Source of the DNA: Sipunculus nudus
Taxonomy: Eukaryota; Annelida; Sipuncula; Golfingiida; Sipunculidae
NCBI GenBank assembly: GCA_026874595.1
Contig: CM049314.1
Span: 58,084,300 to 58,148,299 of the forward strand
DNA: 64,000 nt
Reading direction: 5' to 3'
Each line of letters starts with the position of its first letter. Position 1 is the stretch's first letter. Under the pieces are notes generated by a model. It was not told the origin of the DNA and did not search any database. It saw only the letters and a program-made list of their open reading frames with translations. A program made the position numbers and the translations under genes. Positions 12,204 to 23,690 of the stretch are shown here, piece by piece.

Positions 12204-12270
12204 TGACGTCACTACCGTGACGTCACTTCGCTGGTTCCTATAAAAGTTGGTTCGATTCTCACAGTCAGTG
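12204..12270 (+). promoter_or_regulatory. Candidate promoter: two CRE sites plus TATA box
   Basis: Two perfect TGACGTCA cAMP-response elements lie 14 bp apart (GACGTCACTACCGTGACGTC), about 20 bp upstream of CCTATAAAAG, a strong TATA box. The block (12075-12300) is absent from segmental copy B and is edged by direct repeats of ACCGGCTTT. It is therefore an insertion, possibly an LTR-type or promoter-bearing mobile fragment. No reading frame follows within range. Confidence 0.45.
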
Positions 12271-13322
12271 AACCGGCTTTCTGTGTAAAAAAATTCAATC
12301 TATATATATATATATATATATATTATAAATAAGGTTAAATTAAAACACATTGTTTACTGCACCGCTTCCCCGCGGAAGAAAGAGGTGACAGCTGTTTTTA
12401 CGTAGCCGTTAGAGAAATAATCATATCCGCGCTGAGGATCAGACAAGATAATGACCTGTCTTATTAATGTCATTAACAAAACGGATTAATAAGCTCACGT
12501 TAAACATCCACAAAGCATAACAGAGACAATAATCATCAACCATATGTTTCAACTGTTAACTTCCTAACTTTATTCTTTTTCAACACGTGTGGGCCATTAC
12601 TAATGATACAGACAAAGCGTACTTCATGGTTTGTTCAAGCGAGGATGCCACCACACACTTTGGAAATTTGTAGTGTGCCTTTAAGTTTTGAAATTCTGTT
12701 GTCAATAAAGTAAACCTGGAAAAAAAAATGGCATGTCATTCCCAGCATTCATATCCCATTTGTAATTCTTCAATATGATATTATTTGGAAGACATTTTCT
12801 TAGCAAGATAAATGATTATGTGAAGCGGAAGCTCATGTGATATAAATAGTGGTCCTGTTTAATCAATGTTTACTATAAAAAAACTGCAAATTAGATTAAT
12901 CAGCACCTCTTTAACATCAACTGTGCTGAATAAAGAACATGAGCGTTAAATTACATTCACAACCTGTATATTCTGTTTCTTGTATATAGTTCCTGTTTCC
13001 TGTTTAGCCCAACTTTCTGGTCCCTGTTTGAGTTATAGGCACATCGGAGGTCACCTTTTGCCTATCGAAACGGTATCGGCAGTGGTTTACATACCTGACT
13101 TGTGAATATGAACCGCGCCTGGTTTAGAGCTACAACGGAAGACAACAAAGCATCGGCAGAACAACTGAGGCTTGCGTTTGTATGAAACACTGGATAATTT
13201 ATATAACTGCATTTTCATTTAGATACCCAGGATGTTTACTGTTAGGACCGTATTTGACGTATACGTGCATGAGCAAGGCGCAAAATCGCCTAAGTTCTAC
13301 CGTTTTTCCATATTATAAATTA

Positions 13323-14170
13323 CCCTTTTGTGTTTTTTCTTATTAAAAGCAGGTGTTGGTTCTAACAGGCTGTGTTAGAATAATGCCTCTAAATGGATAT
13401 ATCGGTGTTTTGTGTATCACAGCTATGCTAAATATGATGAAACTATAAACAAGATTTTATCCCGTGGGTTTTTCTCTTAAGCTAGTTTAGTCTTACGTAC
13501 AACTAAAATATACGCCAGACTCTAATTCTATTTTTATATCTGTAAGATCTGCAAAAACAAAGAATTAATACTCCCTGAATAACTTCAAATCATCCCTCTC
13601 AGAAATGCAGTATAAAAACTGCATTTCGGTCCAAACGGTTGGAAGGAGAACCAAAATACACGCTTATCCATTTATGTGATACATGTTTCATAAAAGTAAT
13701 AGGAAATGTTTATGTGGCTCTAATATTTGAACAGGGACATAGAAGTAGATTATTTTTACAGGAAGCTGAATATTCTATTACAGTAATAGATTTTTTGGTG
13801 TGTACTGGCGGTAGCATAACACACACACTGAAGACAATTTTGTCGTGCTGAATTAGTTTATTAAGTTAATATTTATTCATTATAAATGCGTATAATTTTC
13901 CAATAAGACATTTTAAATAAAGTTAAAGTTAAAAATAAAATAAAACTTTAGGATGTTACAAGTTTCCAAAATGGCTTGCACAATTCGACTTTCGAAAAGT
14001 TTTGATAAATTCAATATTCATACAAATATAGCAAAGTACAAATAAATGTATAGACTAAATGGTGTAATGTTTAGTTTACCTTAGAGAGACATATTTACGT
14101 TTTTTATTCCATTACCTTGTATTTATACAATGTAATCTGAAAAAAAGTATCCTTATTTCGTTTTTCTTTC
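13323..14170. other. Region upstream of the second Ig receptor
   Basis: AT-rich, no recognised element. It ends in a good splice acceptor (TTTTTCTTTCAG at 14161-14172), so it is partly intron between an unseen 5' untranslated exon and the signal exon. The 70-codon open frame at 13639 has no motif. Confidence 0.4.
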
Positions 14171-14184
14171 AGAAGAAGCTTCGA

Positions 14185-15200
14185 ATGGCAGAATTTTTCT
14201 TGCTTGTGGCTGTATGCTTGCTTCCTTTACCAGTAAACCTAGAAAGTATGGGCGTTAATTTTCATTTGTCTCTTAGAAAACACATTTCTTACGTAAGATT
14301 GTACACAATAAAGAAAGAAATCTGACATATTATAACAAACGTGACATTTCATGTTTGTTTTTATTGTTTTTGTTTCAAACAACTTTTAGCAAATAATGCC
14401 TTTTAAGGATTATTTCTAAAACTGCTTCTTTCATATCCTAAATTCTAAAATGCATGTATTATTTCTAAATGGCCTTTATTATCATTGTAAAGAAGGTTAT
14501 GCACGAGTTGAACTCAGTTTACCAGATAAGACATACCAGGTTAAACTTTCATTTTGTTTATTAACAGTGTCGCAATATATGAGGAAATACCGAAAAAAAT
14601 ATTAAACATTGAATTTTGTCTTGCAGGTTCATTTAATGTGAGATCAAACATGCTTCATCATACTACTGGACTTTGTAGAAATACATCATTATCATGTACG
14701 ATCTCTCCACCAAATGCATTTATTATGTCCTTCAGATGGTTGCATAAACCAACTTATGGCAAGAGGGGGAGGGTTCTTTTCACTTATGTAAAAGAGCATG
14801 AGAAAGTTACTGCCCATAAAGATACAATGTCTCTTCTTGGTAGAATTACATTTTCTTATATGGAACCTTTTGGGATAATTCAACTGTCTATAACTAACAC
14901 TGTTACAAGTGATGCTGGCATATATATTTGTGAGGTGCTCACAGCGGATGGAAAAAGGAGCGATTTTGTGATGTTAGAGATAAAGTCAACAGGCATGTAT
15001 GGATTTTTTTTTATTACAACATATTTCAAATTAATATAATCCTAGATGATCTGACAACTTGGTGATAAATATAAATAGTTTTTTATTCCTACTGATTACT
15101 ATAATTATAACCTCCTTTTTAGTAGGATCTGAACCGGCTTCATGTGCACCAGAACAATACAGTACTGCTTTCACAGAACAGCTTGAAACCAAGTCTGATC
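14185..15200 (+). CDS. Ig-domain receptor, 5' exons (signal, V-type Ig, stalk)
   Basis: Signal exon 14185-14245 codes MAEFFLLVAVCLLPLPVNLE and ends in phase 1 with donor GTATGG; the acceptor at 14171-14172 implies a 5' untranslated intron. Ig exon 14627-14992 starts after TTGTCTTGCAG; A plus GT makes Ser. It holds TSLSC, FRWLHK, GRITF and TSDAGIYICEV, the cysteine, tryptophan and DxGxYxC marks of a V-set domain. The only donor that keeps the frame is AACAG|GCATGT, a GC-type donor. Stalk exon 15123-15200 (SEPASCAPEQYSTAFTEQ) has tandem TAG acceptors, enters and leaves in phase 1, and ends at GTGAGT. No membrane or tail exon was found before the duplicated region downstream, so the gene may run on, be secreted, or be truncated. 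The layout matches the minus-strand receptor at 1-5 kb. Confidence 0.66.
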
Positions 15201-15314
15201 GTGAGTATATAGAGAATTGATCACATGGCAGAGTAACGCATAACATGCAACAAGGTTATAAACAGCTCACAAATATACCGGACACTTCATATAACGTAAT
15301 CACCAGATAAGTTT

Positions 15315-15317
<3 letters not shown>

Positions 15318-15347
<30 letters not shown>
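15318..15347. repeat. (TA)n microsatellite
   Basis: About 30 bp of AT alternation in the intron or flank after the stalk exon. Confidence 0.9.
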
Positions 15348-15361
<14 letters not shown>

Positions 15362-15401
15362 ACAGGAATATAAGCTTCCGTGTTTTGATACATCTTCTTG
15401 C

Positions 15402-16027
15402 TGAATCTGCATGATAAGATTTCGCTTTTTATTTATGATTGTGCATTTGGCATGGGTTTAACATGAAAAACCATAATATGTTAGTATGACTATATTTTCA
15501 TAGTTATCAGGCAGGTTACTTGGGAAATCTTTCCCGTAACGTGATTACATTCAATTCCGAATCCGACACTGTCTTCCTAACAAAGAAGGCTAATGAATAA
15601 TTGCAAAGTGTAGGATAATACCAACTAGCTGTTAAGATAAGGTGATATTGTACCTGTACATATGAATATTTCCCTTATGAGTTAATCACTGGCATCATGC
15701 ATTATTATAACGTATTCGTTATTCGTGAATCTGCATGATAAGATTTCGCTTTTTATTTATGATTGTGCATTTGGCATGGGTTTAACATGAAAAACCATAA
15801 TATGTTTGTATGACTATATTTTCATAGTTATCAGGCAGGTTACTTGGGAAATCTTTCCCGGAAATTGCTTACATTCAATTCCGAATCCGACACTGTCTTC
15901 CTAACAAAGAAGGCTAATGAATAATTGCAAAGTGTAGGATAATACCAACTAGCTGTTAAGATAAGGTGATATTGTACCTGTACATATGAATATTTCCCTT
16001 ATGAGTTAATCACTGGCATCATGCATT
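15402..16027 (+). repeat. 302-bp direct tandem duplication
   Basis: Copies at 15402-15703 and 15726-16027, offset exactly 324 bp and nearly identical; the main differences are near 15534-15545 versus 15858-15869. The 22-bp spacer contains ATAACGTATTCGTTATT, which reappears in the broken reading frame at about 16391. The near-identity implies a recent event or an assembly duplication. Confidence 0.92.
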
Positions 16028-16038
16028 GCTGACTTAGC

Positions 16039-16569
16039 TCAGTCAGTTCTATCAAAACAAACAGGAGATTGAACGTATACCATGAGAAGGTATTGTTGTC
16101 CAATTAGAATACCGTTCCCTGCCAGTGGCAGTGCTACTGTAAACGTATAAGACATGCCCTCATTTATTTTGCTATCATAGCCTTGTGGATATACAAAGGT
16201 AAATGAACCATCTCCCCCATTGCTATGAGGAGTATTAGATAGTTTGGTGTACCCGTGTGGAGTAGGATAGCATGTAAAATTAATTTGAGTGGATGTCTGA
16301 TACAGAATACCATATATGTTAAATGGATTTGTGAAAGCTAAGATAGATATGAATCTTCATAAGTTTCTTGCGCTTAGTCTAGAAATATTAATAACGTATT
16401 CGTTATTTGCAAAGCAAATGTTATAGGCAGAACTTTTTTTTATAAACTGAACATGTGAGACGATGGTAAAGTTCCTAATGTCTTGGTGATAAGACACATT
16501 CACGGGAGGCGATTCGACGTGTGACATAAGATAACGCATTGGATTTAGGACTCTATAAGTTTAAATCGA
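16039..16569 (-). pseudogene. Unidentified broken reading frame, ~177 codons with one internal stop
   Basis: One minus-strand frame runs from 16569 to a TGA at 16039-16041, interrupted only by a TGA at 16357-16359. The part before the stop reads RYLMSHVESPPVNVSYHQ...; the part after it, 105 codons with no methionine until late, reads ...NPFNIYGILYQTSTQINFTC...GMSYTFTVALPLAGNG.... Potential N-glycosylation sites (NVS, NFT, NIS, NFT) and beta-strand-like alternation suggest a secreted or surface domain. I do not recognise the family. It could be a pseudogene, or two exons with the stop in a short intron. No splice pair is obvious. Confidence 0.4.
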
Positions 16570-17131
16570 TAGACATTTTACTACTTGTGTTATCTTAACC
16601 TCATTACTACCAATATCATATTAAGTTTGATCTTTCTTTGCCCAAGGAAAACAACGCGAAGCATATTATGTGTTTCAAATTTACCGGATGATAATGCATA
16701 TGTATGAGACTTTAATACTCACTATATTCATATTTATTAGGAAAACATCATAACATGTTATGAATAACTCAAGTGTTTGTTTATGTGTTCCTATGAAGTT
16801 CTTTTTATTGAATTCAGGATTGAAATATGCTACTTGACATCGTGCAAATTAAGTGCAGGTGATATATTGCATGAAAAAGCACAACAATAATATACGATTT
16901 TAGATCTTTACCCTCAGCTCTACCGTTTATTTGATCTCCATTTTATTTGAAATTGTCATCAAGAGTTATAAAAGTATTTAATCTTTGTGGAACTATTCTG
17001 TGGCCAAAGCTGAACATGAATTCCGGTTTTAATAAGACAGCAGATGAAGAATTTTACGCATTTTCAACTTTTTCAACTATGTGTGTACAGAACAAAGATT
17101 TTATTAAAGAATTACTTATGACAGAAGACCA
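16570..17131. other. Unassigned AT-rich DNA
   Basis: Nothing recognised. The open frame at 16947-17207 merges into the SINE and is chance. Confidence 0.35.
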
Positions 17132-17519
17132 GCTTCTGTGGCTCCGGGCTAGATCATGGGACTCAAATCAGGAAGATCGTGGGTGGAAATATCAGCCGAG
17201 GCAGTGAGAATTTCACGGTCGGCCCCTTCTCAGGGTGAACGCTCTGCAGGCGTAATGGGAAGGTTGGCCCCACAGCCGTGTATCATTCACTAGCGATTGC
17301 GTCTTTGGTGGTTCTTCGGTGTTATGACCCAGCAATGTAGTAGATTACCCACCAAGGCCCGCAGGTGCGAAAGACAATTGGCCTGGGTGTACCGCCCTGT
17401 CACGTAGTCACTAACCGAAATGGAACCCTGCAGATATGCATATTTAGAATAAGAATAAGGTCAGAAAGCATAACAAGTGGAAGCGGTTACCTCTACCAAA
17501 AAAATCTTTAAAAAGCCCA
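17132..17519 (+). mobile_element. tRNA-derived SINE, copy 2
   Basis: Matches 6841-7257 from GCTTCTGTGGCTC through TTTCACGGTCGGCCCC, GCTCTGCAGGC and ACCGCCCTGTCACGTAGTC to AAATCTTTAAA. The tRNA-like head is more decayed than in copy 1, with the A box now TGGCTCCGGGCTAGATCA. No clear target duplication. Confidence 0.72.
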
Positions 17520-18664
17520 TTTTCCAGCTTGCGTGAAATTTATTACCCTTATGCTTATACAATTTTCATTGATTACATAAATCATCTATGACTGCATTTT
17601 GGATTGTTGATATCCCTCGCAACAGCAAGGTAATTTATAAAGAAACCAGGAACTAGTGCAACAAAGGCCGCCAGGATAGCTATAGTAATTTTGATCTATG
17701 GACAAACCATGAGTGTCGATATAACCTGGATTTCTCTTATGGCTGTTAACAAAAAGGACGCCTTGTAGACTAAATAAACACCCCCTGCTGGTATTCAACT
17801 ATCAGGCTTCGTATCTAGTGACAACAAGTAGTGTTTTCCATGATAACCGATAGCTAGCGCTTTTGTTATAAGTTAATAGATTAAGAGGAAGACTGTTCAC
17901 GCACACATGTATATAAGAATCATGACTGACAAAGATACTAATAAACCTACAGACACACAAATGTACATTATCGTGCATATAAGACACATATGTGCAATAT
18001 GAACTGTTAAACTCCATGTTTATTTTTAGACAGTATTTTCGCTGAGTCATTGTTTTTACCTAAAGGTGAATGAATTTAATTTCACAATTATATATTAGAT
18101 GGCAGGACCAATAGGCGACATTATCCATTCACAACATGAATAGGCAAAAATAAACCTAAATGACCGTCACACTTTATAATACCGTGTCCCAGTGTTTTAA
18201 ATTAGTCTTTCTGTCCGTCGGACAGGTCGTGAATAACCAAAAAAGTATACAAAGATTATGTTTCGAGCGATACATCAAGATGTTAACGGCTGGGATTGTT
18301 CAAACTTTGCATGTACACAGATATTGCAAAGGCTAACAGTTTGGCAATGTGTGTGAGCTTTATGCGTGGGCGTACATTTGTTAGACTAGGGCATTATGGT
18401 GATCTCTTTTAGAGATCTATTTCGTCTACACGATCAGGTAGTAAATGTCATAAAATGATATAAAATGATATTATAAATAAGAACGTACTAATAATCAATT
18501 CATTTGAAGATTTGATGATTCTTGAACACTTTCCATGAAACTTAAACATTTTATTTGTTGATCACATTGTATGATCAAGATAGGCCGTTTTCATAAGTTA
18601 TGCAACTGAAAACCCATATGTTTCCCGTTGGCCGGGAAGGTCGCGGGGTATTTGATCCGATTTA

Positions 18665-19002
18665 GGCCAAAATAAAAAAAAAAAGGCATGGTTCTCAGGC
18701 ACTTTTTTCAGAAATCAATGCGGGCGGGCGATTTTTTTATTTTATATTTTTTGGTATGTTTCGATTAAAATGTCAAATGATAAGGGAAAAGCATGAAAAT
18801 AACAGTTTTATTGTGATAAACAAGGAAAAGCACTACAAAACAAAGGAAATTGTATGGTTTTATCTTCTTGAAAGAAATATCTGAGCGGCAGCAGGTCAAA
18901 ATTGGAAAGTTTCTATTGAAAATCAAAATAAAAATTTTTGATGCGGGGGTTTAAAATTGATGCGGGCGGTGCCTGAGAACCATACCTTTTATTTTTTTGG
19001 CC
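18665..19002. mobile_element. GGCC-ended MITE, copy 1 (338 bp)
   Basis: Imperfect terminal inverted repeats of about 38 bp. The left arm runs GGCCAAAATAAA then GGCATGGTTCTCAGGCAC; the right arm reversed runs GGCCAAAAAAATAAA then GGTATGGTTCTCAGGCACC. The unit is absent from the equivalent place in segmental copy A, which marks it as an insertion. No coding. Confidence 0.85.
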
Positions 19003-19362
19003 TTAAATAGCCTCATTTTGGTGGCTGTGGGGAAGCTCCATCATTTTATTAGACTGTCTTGAACAAAGAAAATGCAACACCTTGAATTTATGTTTTATAT
19101 ATATAATATATATATATAATATATATACATATTTATATAATTAAAAATGTTACATTAAAACACAATGTTAACGGCACCGTTTCCACGCGGAAGAGAGAGG
19201 TGTCAGTTGTTTTTAGTGGCCGTGTGAGAATAATCATACCCTTACTGAAGATCAGATAAGATAATAACCAGCAATGTAAATGTTTAGTAAACATAAGGAA
19301 AATGGATTTATAAGCAAATATTCAACATGTACACAGCTTAATGGAGATAATGATCATGAACG

Positions 19363-19363
<1 letters not shown>

Positions 19364-19420
<57 letters not shown>
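19364..19420. repeat. (AT)n microsatellite
   Basis: 57 bp of AT alternation directly before a TAGGGCTGTAAAAATGCATC element end. Confidence 0.95.
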
Positions 19421-19423
<3 letters not shown>

Positions 19424-20259
19424 GGCTGTAAAAATGCATCATATAATCGATGAATTGAATCGATAATTGAATCGGGCATGAAATAATCGATTAAGTTCAA
19501 TTCTTGCATTTTCATTCATTTTCACACCTTTTCGGTCCCTAGCTCTTAACTATGAACAGATAAACAGCGTACATGAAGCAGCATTGTTATTTAACAAAGA
19601 AAGTCACTATTACTTGTTCTGCATGAAGGTATATAATAATCAGATATATATTAATTTGAATATTATAGCATCATATTGGATTAAAACTTTTAGTATAAAT
19701 ACGTCTCTGACAGAATATTATGACTGTATACACTATAGGCCTTCCAAGGGTAAATGACCGAAAAAAGAGTAAGTGTTCCAGGAAAAGAGTAGACTTCTTT
19801 GAAATAACGAGTGTAAAAAAGAGTGAAGTAGCGTCAATCCCCCCATTTTATAAAACATAAATAAAGATGAAGTGCGTATACCACAGTTGTGAATATATAT
19901 CGACGCATATACCCAATGTCAGAAACATACTGCTACACTTCCCCCTGCCTGGAGATAAGGGCATTTTCCACATGTTGTGACACATGCTGGACATTTGCAC
20001 ACACACAAACACAATCGCGAAATGTCCCATTCATGTTCTATCTTGACTGTTAGAGCAATCGATTTTTTTAAAAAAGAGGAAGAAATAAGTACTGCAGAAA
20101 AAAACGTGAAAAAGAGTAATTAGCATATTATATTTAGGAAATCCTAAATAAAAACAGTGATTCTTTAAAAAAAGAGTGATTTGACATGCCTGCAATAATC
20201 ATATCAATAATCGAATTGAAATGCAATAATCATAATATAATTTATTCGAAGATCCCTTA
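19421..20259. mobile_element. hAT-like non-autonomous element (tentative)
   Basis: The left end TAGGGCTGTAAAAATGCATC is followed by ATCGATGAATTGAATCGATAA. The right end reversed is TAAGGGATCTTCGAAT followed by TTGCATTTCAATTCGATTAT. The block is missing from segmental copy A. The flanks are microsatellites, so a target duplication cannot be read. Confidence 0.45.
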
Positions 20260-20271
20260 GCAATTCACAGG

Positions 20272-20273
<2 letters not shown>

Positions 20274-20332
<59 letters not shown>
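20274..20332. repeat. (TA)n microsatellite
   Basis: 59 bp of alternating T and A. Confidence 0.95.
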
Positions 20333-20339
<7 letters not shown>

Positions 20340-21041
20340 GTTATTATACAAATAGAAGAATCAAATTTTGTAAGATTTTGATTATTATAAAGCTCTGGTG
20401 TCACACCATAGAGCACTCTAGCAGTTGTTTATTGCAGTGAATGTATATATATAAACACTCATATGTAGCTTTTGTTGCGATCACACATTTTCGAAGTGTG
20501 CTGTTGTGTTCTGTGTTCTGTGTTTATTGATGAAGTAAACCTGATATAATTCAGAAAATTAAAATGACATATCATTCGCAGGATTCATATTCCAAGTAAT
20601 ACTCCAATATAATATTATTTGAAAGACATTTTCTTTGCAAGAGTTATGGTTATGTAAAGCATTTACTGTTTAATCAATGTTTATTATAATAACTGCAAAT
20701 CGGCGTAATTTGCAACTCTATAACATCCACTGGGCTGAACAAAGAAAATGAGCGTCAAAATTACATTCGGAACCTGTATATTCTAACATCCTTTTCAGCC
20801 GAACTTCCTGGTTCCTGTTAAAGTTAAAGTTATAGGCACAACGGAGGTTAAATGTTGTATATCGAAACGGTGTCGACATTGCAGCTCTAAACCTGACTTG
20901 TGAGTTTGTGCTGCGCCAGGTTTATAGCTCCAATGTCGACAATATAGCCTCCGAAAACAACTGAGGTTTGCGTCTTTCTGTAGTGCTGGGTAATATTGCA
21001 TTTGCAGGGTGTTTGACATAAACGTGCATTAAATTACCCTC

Positions 21042-21849
21042 TAGTATTTTTTTATTATTTTGTCATAAATTGTCATGTGTCCCCTATAATATTCCAGATC
21101 ACTAAGAAAGTAAGGACGTTTTGTCATTCTATCATGGGTCAATTGTAACACCGTGTAATACCGTGTAACCGACAAAGAAATATATATGAATGGTGGTATC
21201 AATTTCCGCTATTAATCGAATGATCCTGTTAGTCACCGCTTGAATGCGTTTTTATAATGATCTTTACATATATTTAAGATGCCTAGTACATTAACATACA
21301 CAAAATTACTAAGCATGCAGCAGCGAGAACTTTTAGTGACACCAGATTGACGACACAAGTTATGGGTAGCTACATAATATTATGTTTCACTTGAATGTTT
21401 TTTGCCATGTTCTTCCTAATGTCTGCTACAATTGGTGATTTTTCTGCTATCGATGAGGGATGTTGAAAGTGTCCGTTCTAAAACACCAGAACACAACCGG
21501 ATAAGACAGAAGTCGGTGAAGAAGGTCTACAGTTAATCTTTTTTATGTCAGGCCAGAGGGCAAAGTAATCGTCTTTTTATCTTGACTGACGACAGGCTCT
21601 TGCATGAGCTAGATAAACGGAGAGGAAAAATATCATTGAAGACCGCCAACCTTGTCAATGTTTTTTTTTCCAATTTAAATCCATGAACAGGTGTGTGAAA
21701 GAAACTTTAGTAAACATCGACGGCGTATCCATAACTAGCCTATCCCAGTCTTAATGTAGAAACATGTTATATACACTTTATAAACAAGTCAGGCTTTTTA
21801 AGACTTCCTGCCAATGGAAGGAGCATTTTTATTATACAACAGGCTTGCA

Positions 21850-21924
<75 letters not shown>

Positions 21925-22014
21925 CTAAGTAGATTTAAGCGCTTGCAGCATATTACTAGATATAGCTAAGGTAGAGCAGAAAAGCTAAACTTTAAGCACG
22001 TTGGAGCATCGAGT

Positions 22015-22045
<31 letters not shown>

Positions 22046-22667
22046 TCTGTTTTATATTTTGTAGTTGCAAACGCTTTGAAACGGACAGAGATTACTTTAA
22101 CCGTCTCAGGGGTTTACCATTACCGTGCATTCTATCATCGTCCAATTGACATTACTAGTTTTTCATGACGCCTTGAAGATTAAAGAATAAACGAACATCA
22201 CATGGGTCTCTGCAAAGGGATATTCAAATTCAGTATTTCTGTCATTATTTCTTTGTCAAATGTACAGAAGATTCATATTGGGATGAAATTTGGGTTTCGC
22301 AAGGTAAACGAAAAAAATATATATCAGTCTTTGTGGGTCTATTGGTAGGAACAGGAAATGTTCTCTGTTGCATAGATCGACAATATCAATACCTCATCAC
22401 AATGCCGTGTTATTCAACAAAATCACCAAACACCGAGGGAAGACTCTTGCAACTATAAGACGCATTTGATATGCAGACATTTACAATGTAAATAATATGT
22501 ACACATACGTAAGTGTAAGCTAAAATACAATTATTTATTATATATTTGGATATTTGGACTTAGTATAGATTAAACCAAATATGCCTGAAAATGTGTATGA
22601 AAGAATACCGTTTCAGCATAATTACATAGTTATAAGAGATTTCAAACTGTGACATACATGAAACATA
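21042..22667. other. Unassigned DNA with two (TA)n arrays
   Basis: Microsatellites lie at 21853-21921 and 22015-22042. Nothing else was recognised. If segmental copy B had carried a copy of the Ig gene it would be expected here; no Ig motif was found. Confidence 0.4.
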
Positions 22668-23690
22668 CTGTGGATTCAGAATGTTCGTTGGGTTTTCATT
22701 TGCGTGGAATTCCTGGGTAACCTTTATCCACGAAATTAAAAACCCAACGATCATAAGGTTCATTATAGAATTTTTTAAAATTCCGTCGACCCTGTGCATT
22801 GAGTTGGCCCTATGACATCGTGTTGGCCGGCTGTCACCGTCCATGCTAGCAAATGGTATACTGATTAATAAAACGCAAAGAATGTAACCCATAAATAAAA
22901 AAAAATATTTATATTGTGAGAGGAAAGATATTTAGTTACGCCTTGGGGTGAGCAAACAAATCAATATTTCATCAGTGTCAGACTTACAAGTGACTGTTTG
23001 AAAGTGCGTCTGCACTTACACTGGTATATGTGGACTTGCTCTTTCCATATTATCTCGCTAAAATTAAAAGCGTGGGTAAAGGTCATTTTTCATTGAAAGA
23101 ATGTCATGTTTAAATAAAATAAACAATCGGGCGCGCAGAGTGAATCCAGTTATCCCCCGGCTGGCGGCTGGGTGATGAGTCACGGTGCACGGTCAGCTGA
23201 GCTGTGGCCTCGTTCCCGGGCACCTGAGTCGAAAGAGGGTACCTTCTGAACGAACGATATACCAACACCTATTGCGCCGGGACTGGCTGTCATTAACCTA
23301 GTTATACATTGAAACACGCATGGTTTCATTTGATAGACAGAGGTAGAATTATCCCTGAGAAGTCTATCGAGATGTACCAAAAATTTTCAGATAAGTCAGC
23401 CGATATTTTTGTCATTTGTGTCATTGAGCCTGTCGCTTGTACCTGGACTTCGTGAAGCTGACATTTGATTTAAAGAGTCAGAAGAGTGTAAACATCAATG
23501 GATTTTTAACAAAAAGAAACACTGTCTTTGGCTTATTTTTAGGTCTGTTCACATATTAATTTTTATACAATGCATGACTATAGGAACGATTAATCCACGA
23601 AAGTTTTAACCCAACCAATAGTGGTCAAGTCAAAACCACGAAAGTCAAAACCACGCGAATTTAAACCCACAATATTTTCTGAATCCACAG
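22668..23690. mobile_element. TA-inserting TIR element, copy 1 (1,023 bp)
   Basis: Ends CTGTGGATTCAGAATGTTCG and, reversed from the right, CTGTGGATTCAGAAAATATT, each flanked by TA. The subterminal DNA folds on itself (CGTTGGGTTTT against AAAACCCAACG, CGTGGA against TCCACG). The interior is shared with 34683-35921 (GACATCGTG, GCTGTCACCGTCCATGCTA). There is no transposase frame, so it is non-autonomous. Confidence 0.85.

Larger units (their letters stand above)
10330..13322 (+). repeat. Segmental duplication, copy A
   Basis: Direct, diverged duplicate of 17630-21041. Shared landmarks in the same order include CAACTATCAGGCTTCGTATC, TTTCGAGCGATACAT, TGTACACAGATATTGCAA, CTTGAACACTTTCCATGAAA and TTTAATCAATGTTTA. 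Copy A lacks the GGCC-ended MITE and the 0.9-kb hAT-like block found in copy B, but carries a private block at about 12075-12300. It looks non-coding. Confidence 0.85.
17630..21041 (+). repeat. Segmental duplication, copy B
   Basis: Diverged direct duplicate of 10330-13322, starting near CAACAAAGGCCGCC and ending near CATAAACGTGCATTAAATTA. It has been enlarged by a GGCC-ended MITE (18665-19002) and by a TA-rich hAT-like block (about 19364-20332). The duplicated segment is not visibly coding in either copy. Confidence 0.85.
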
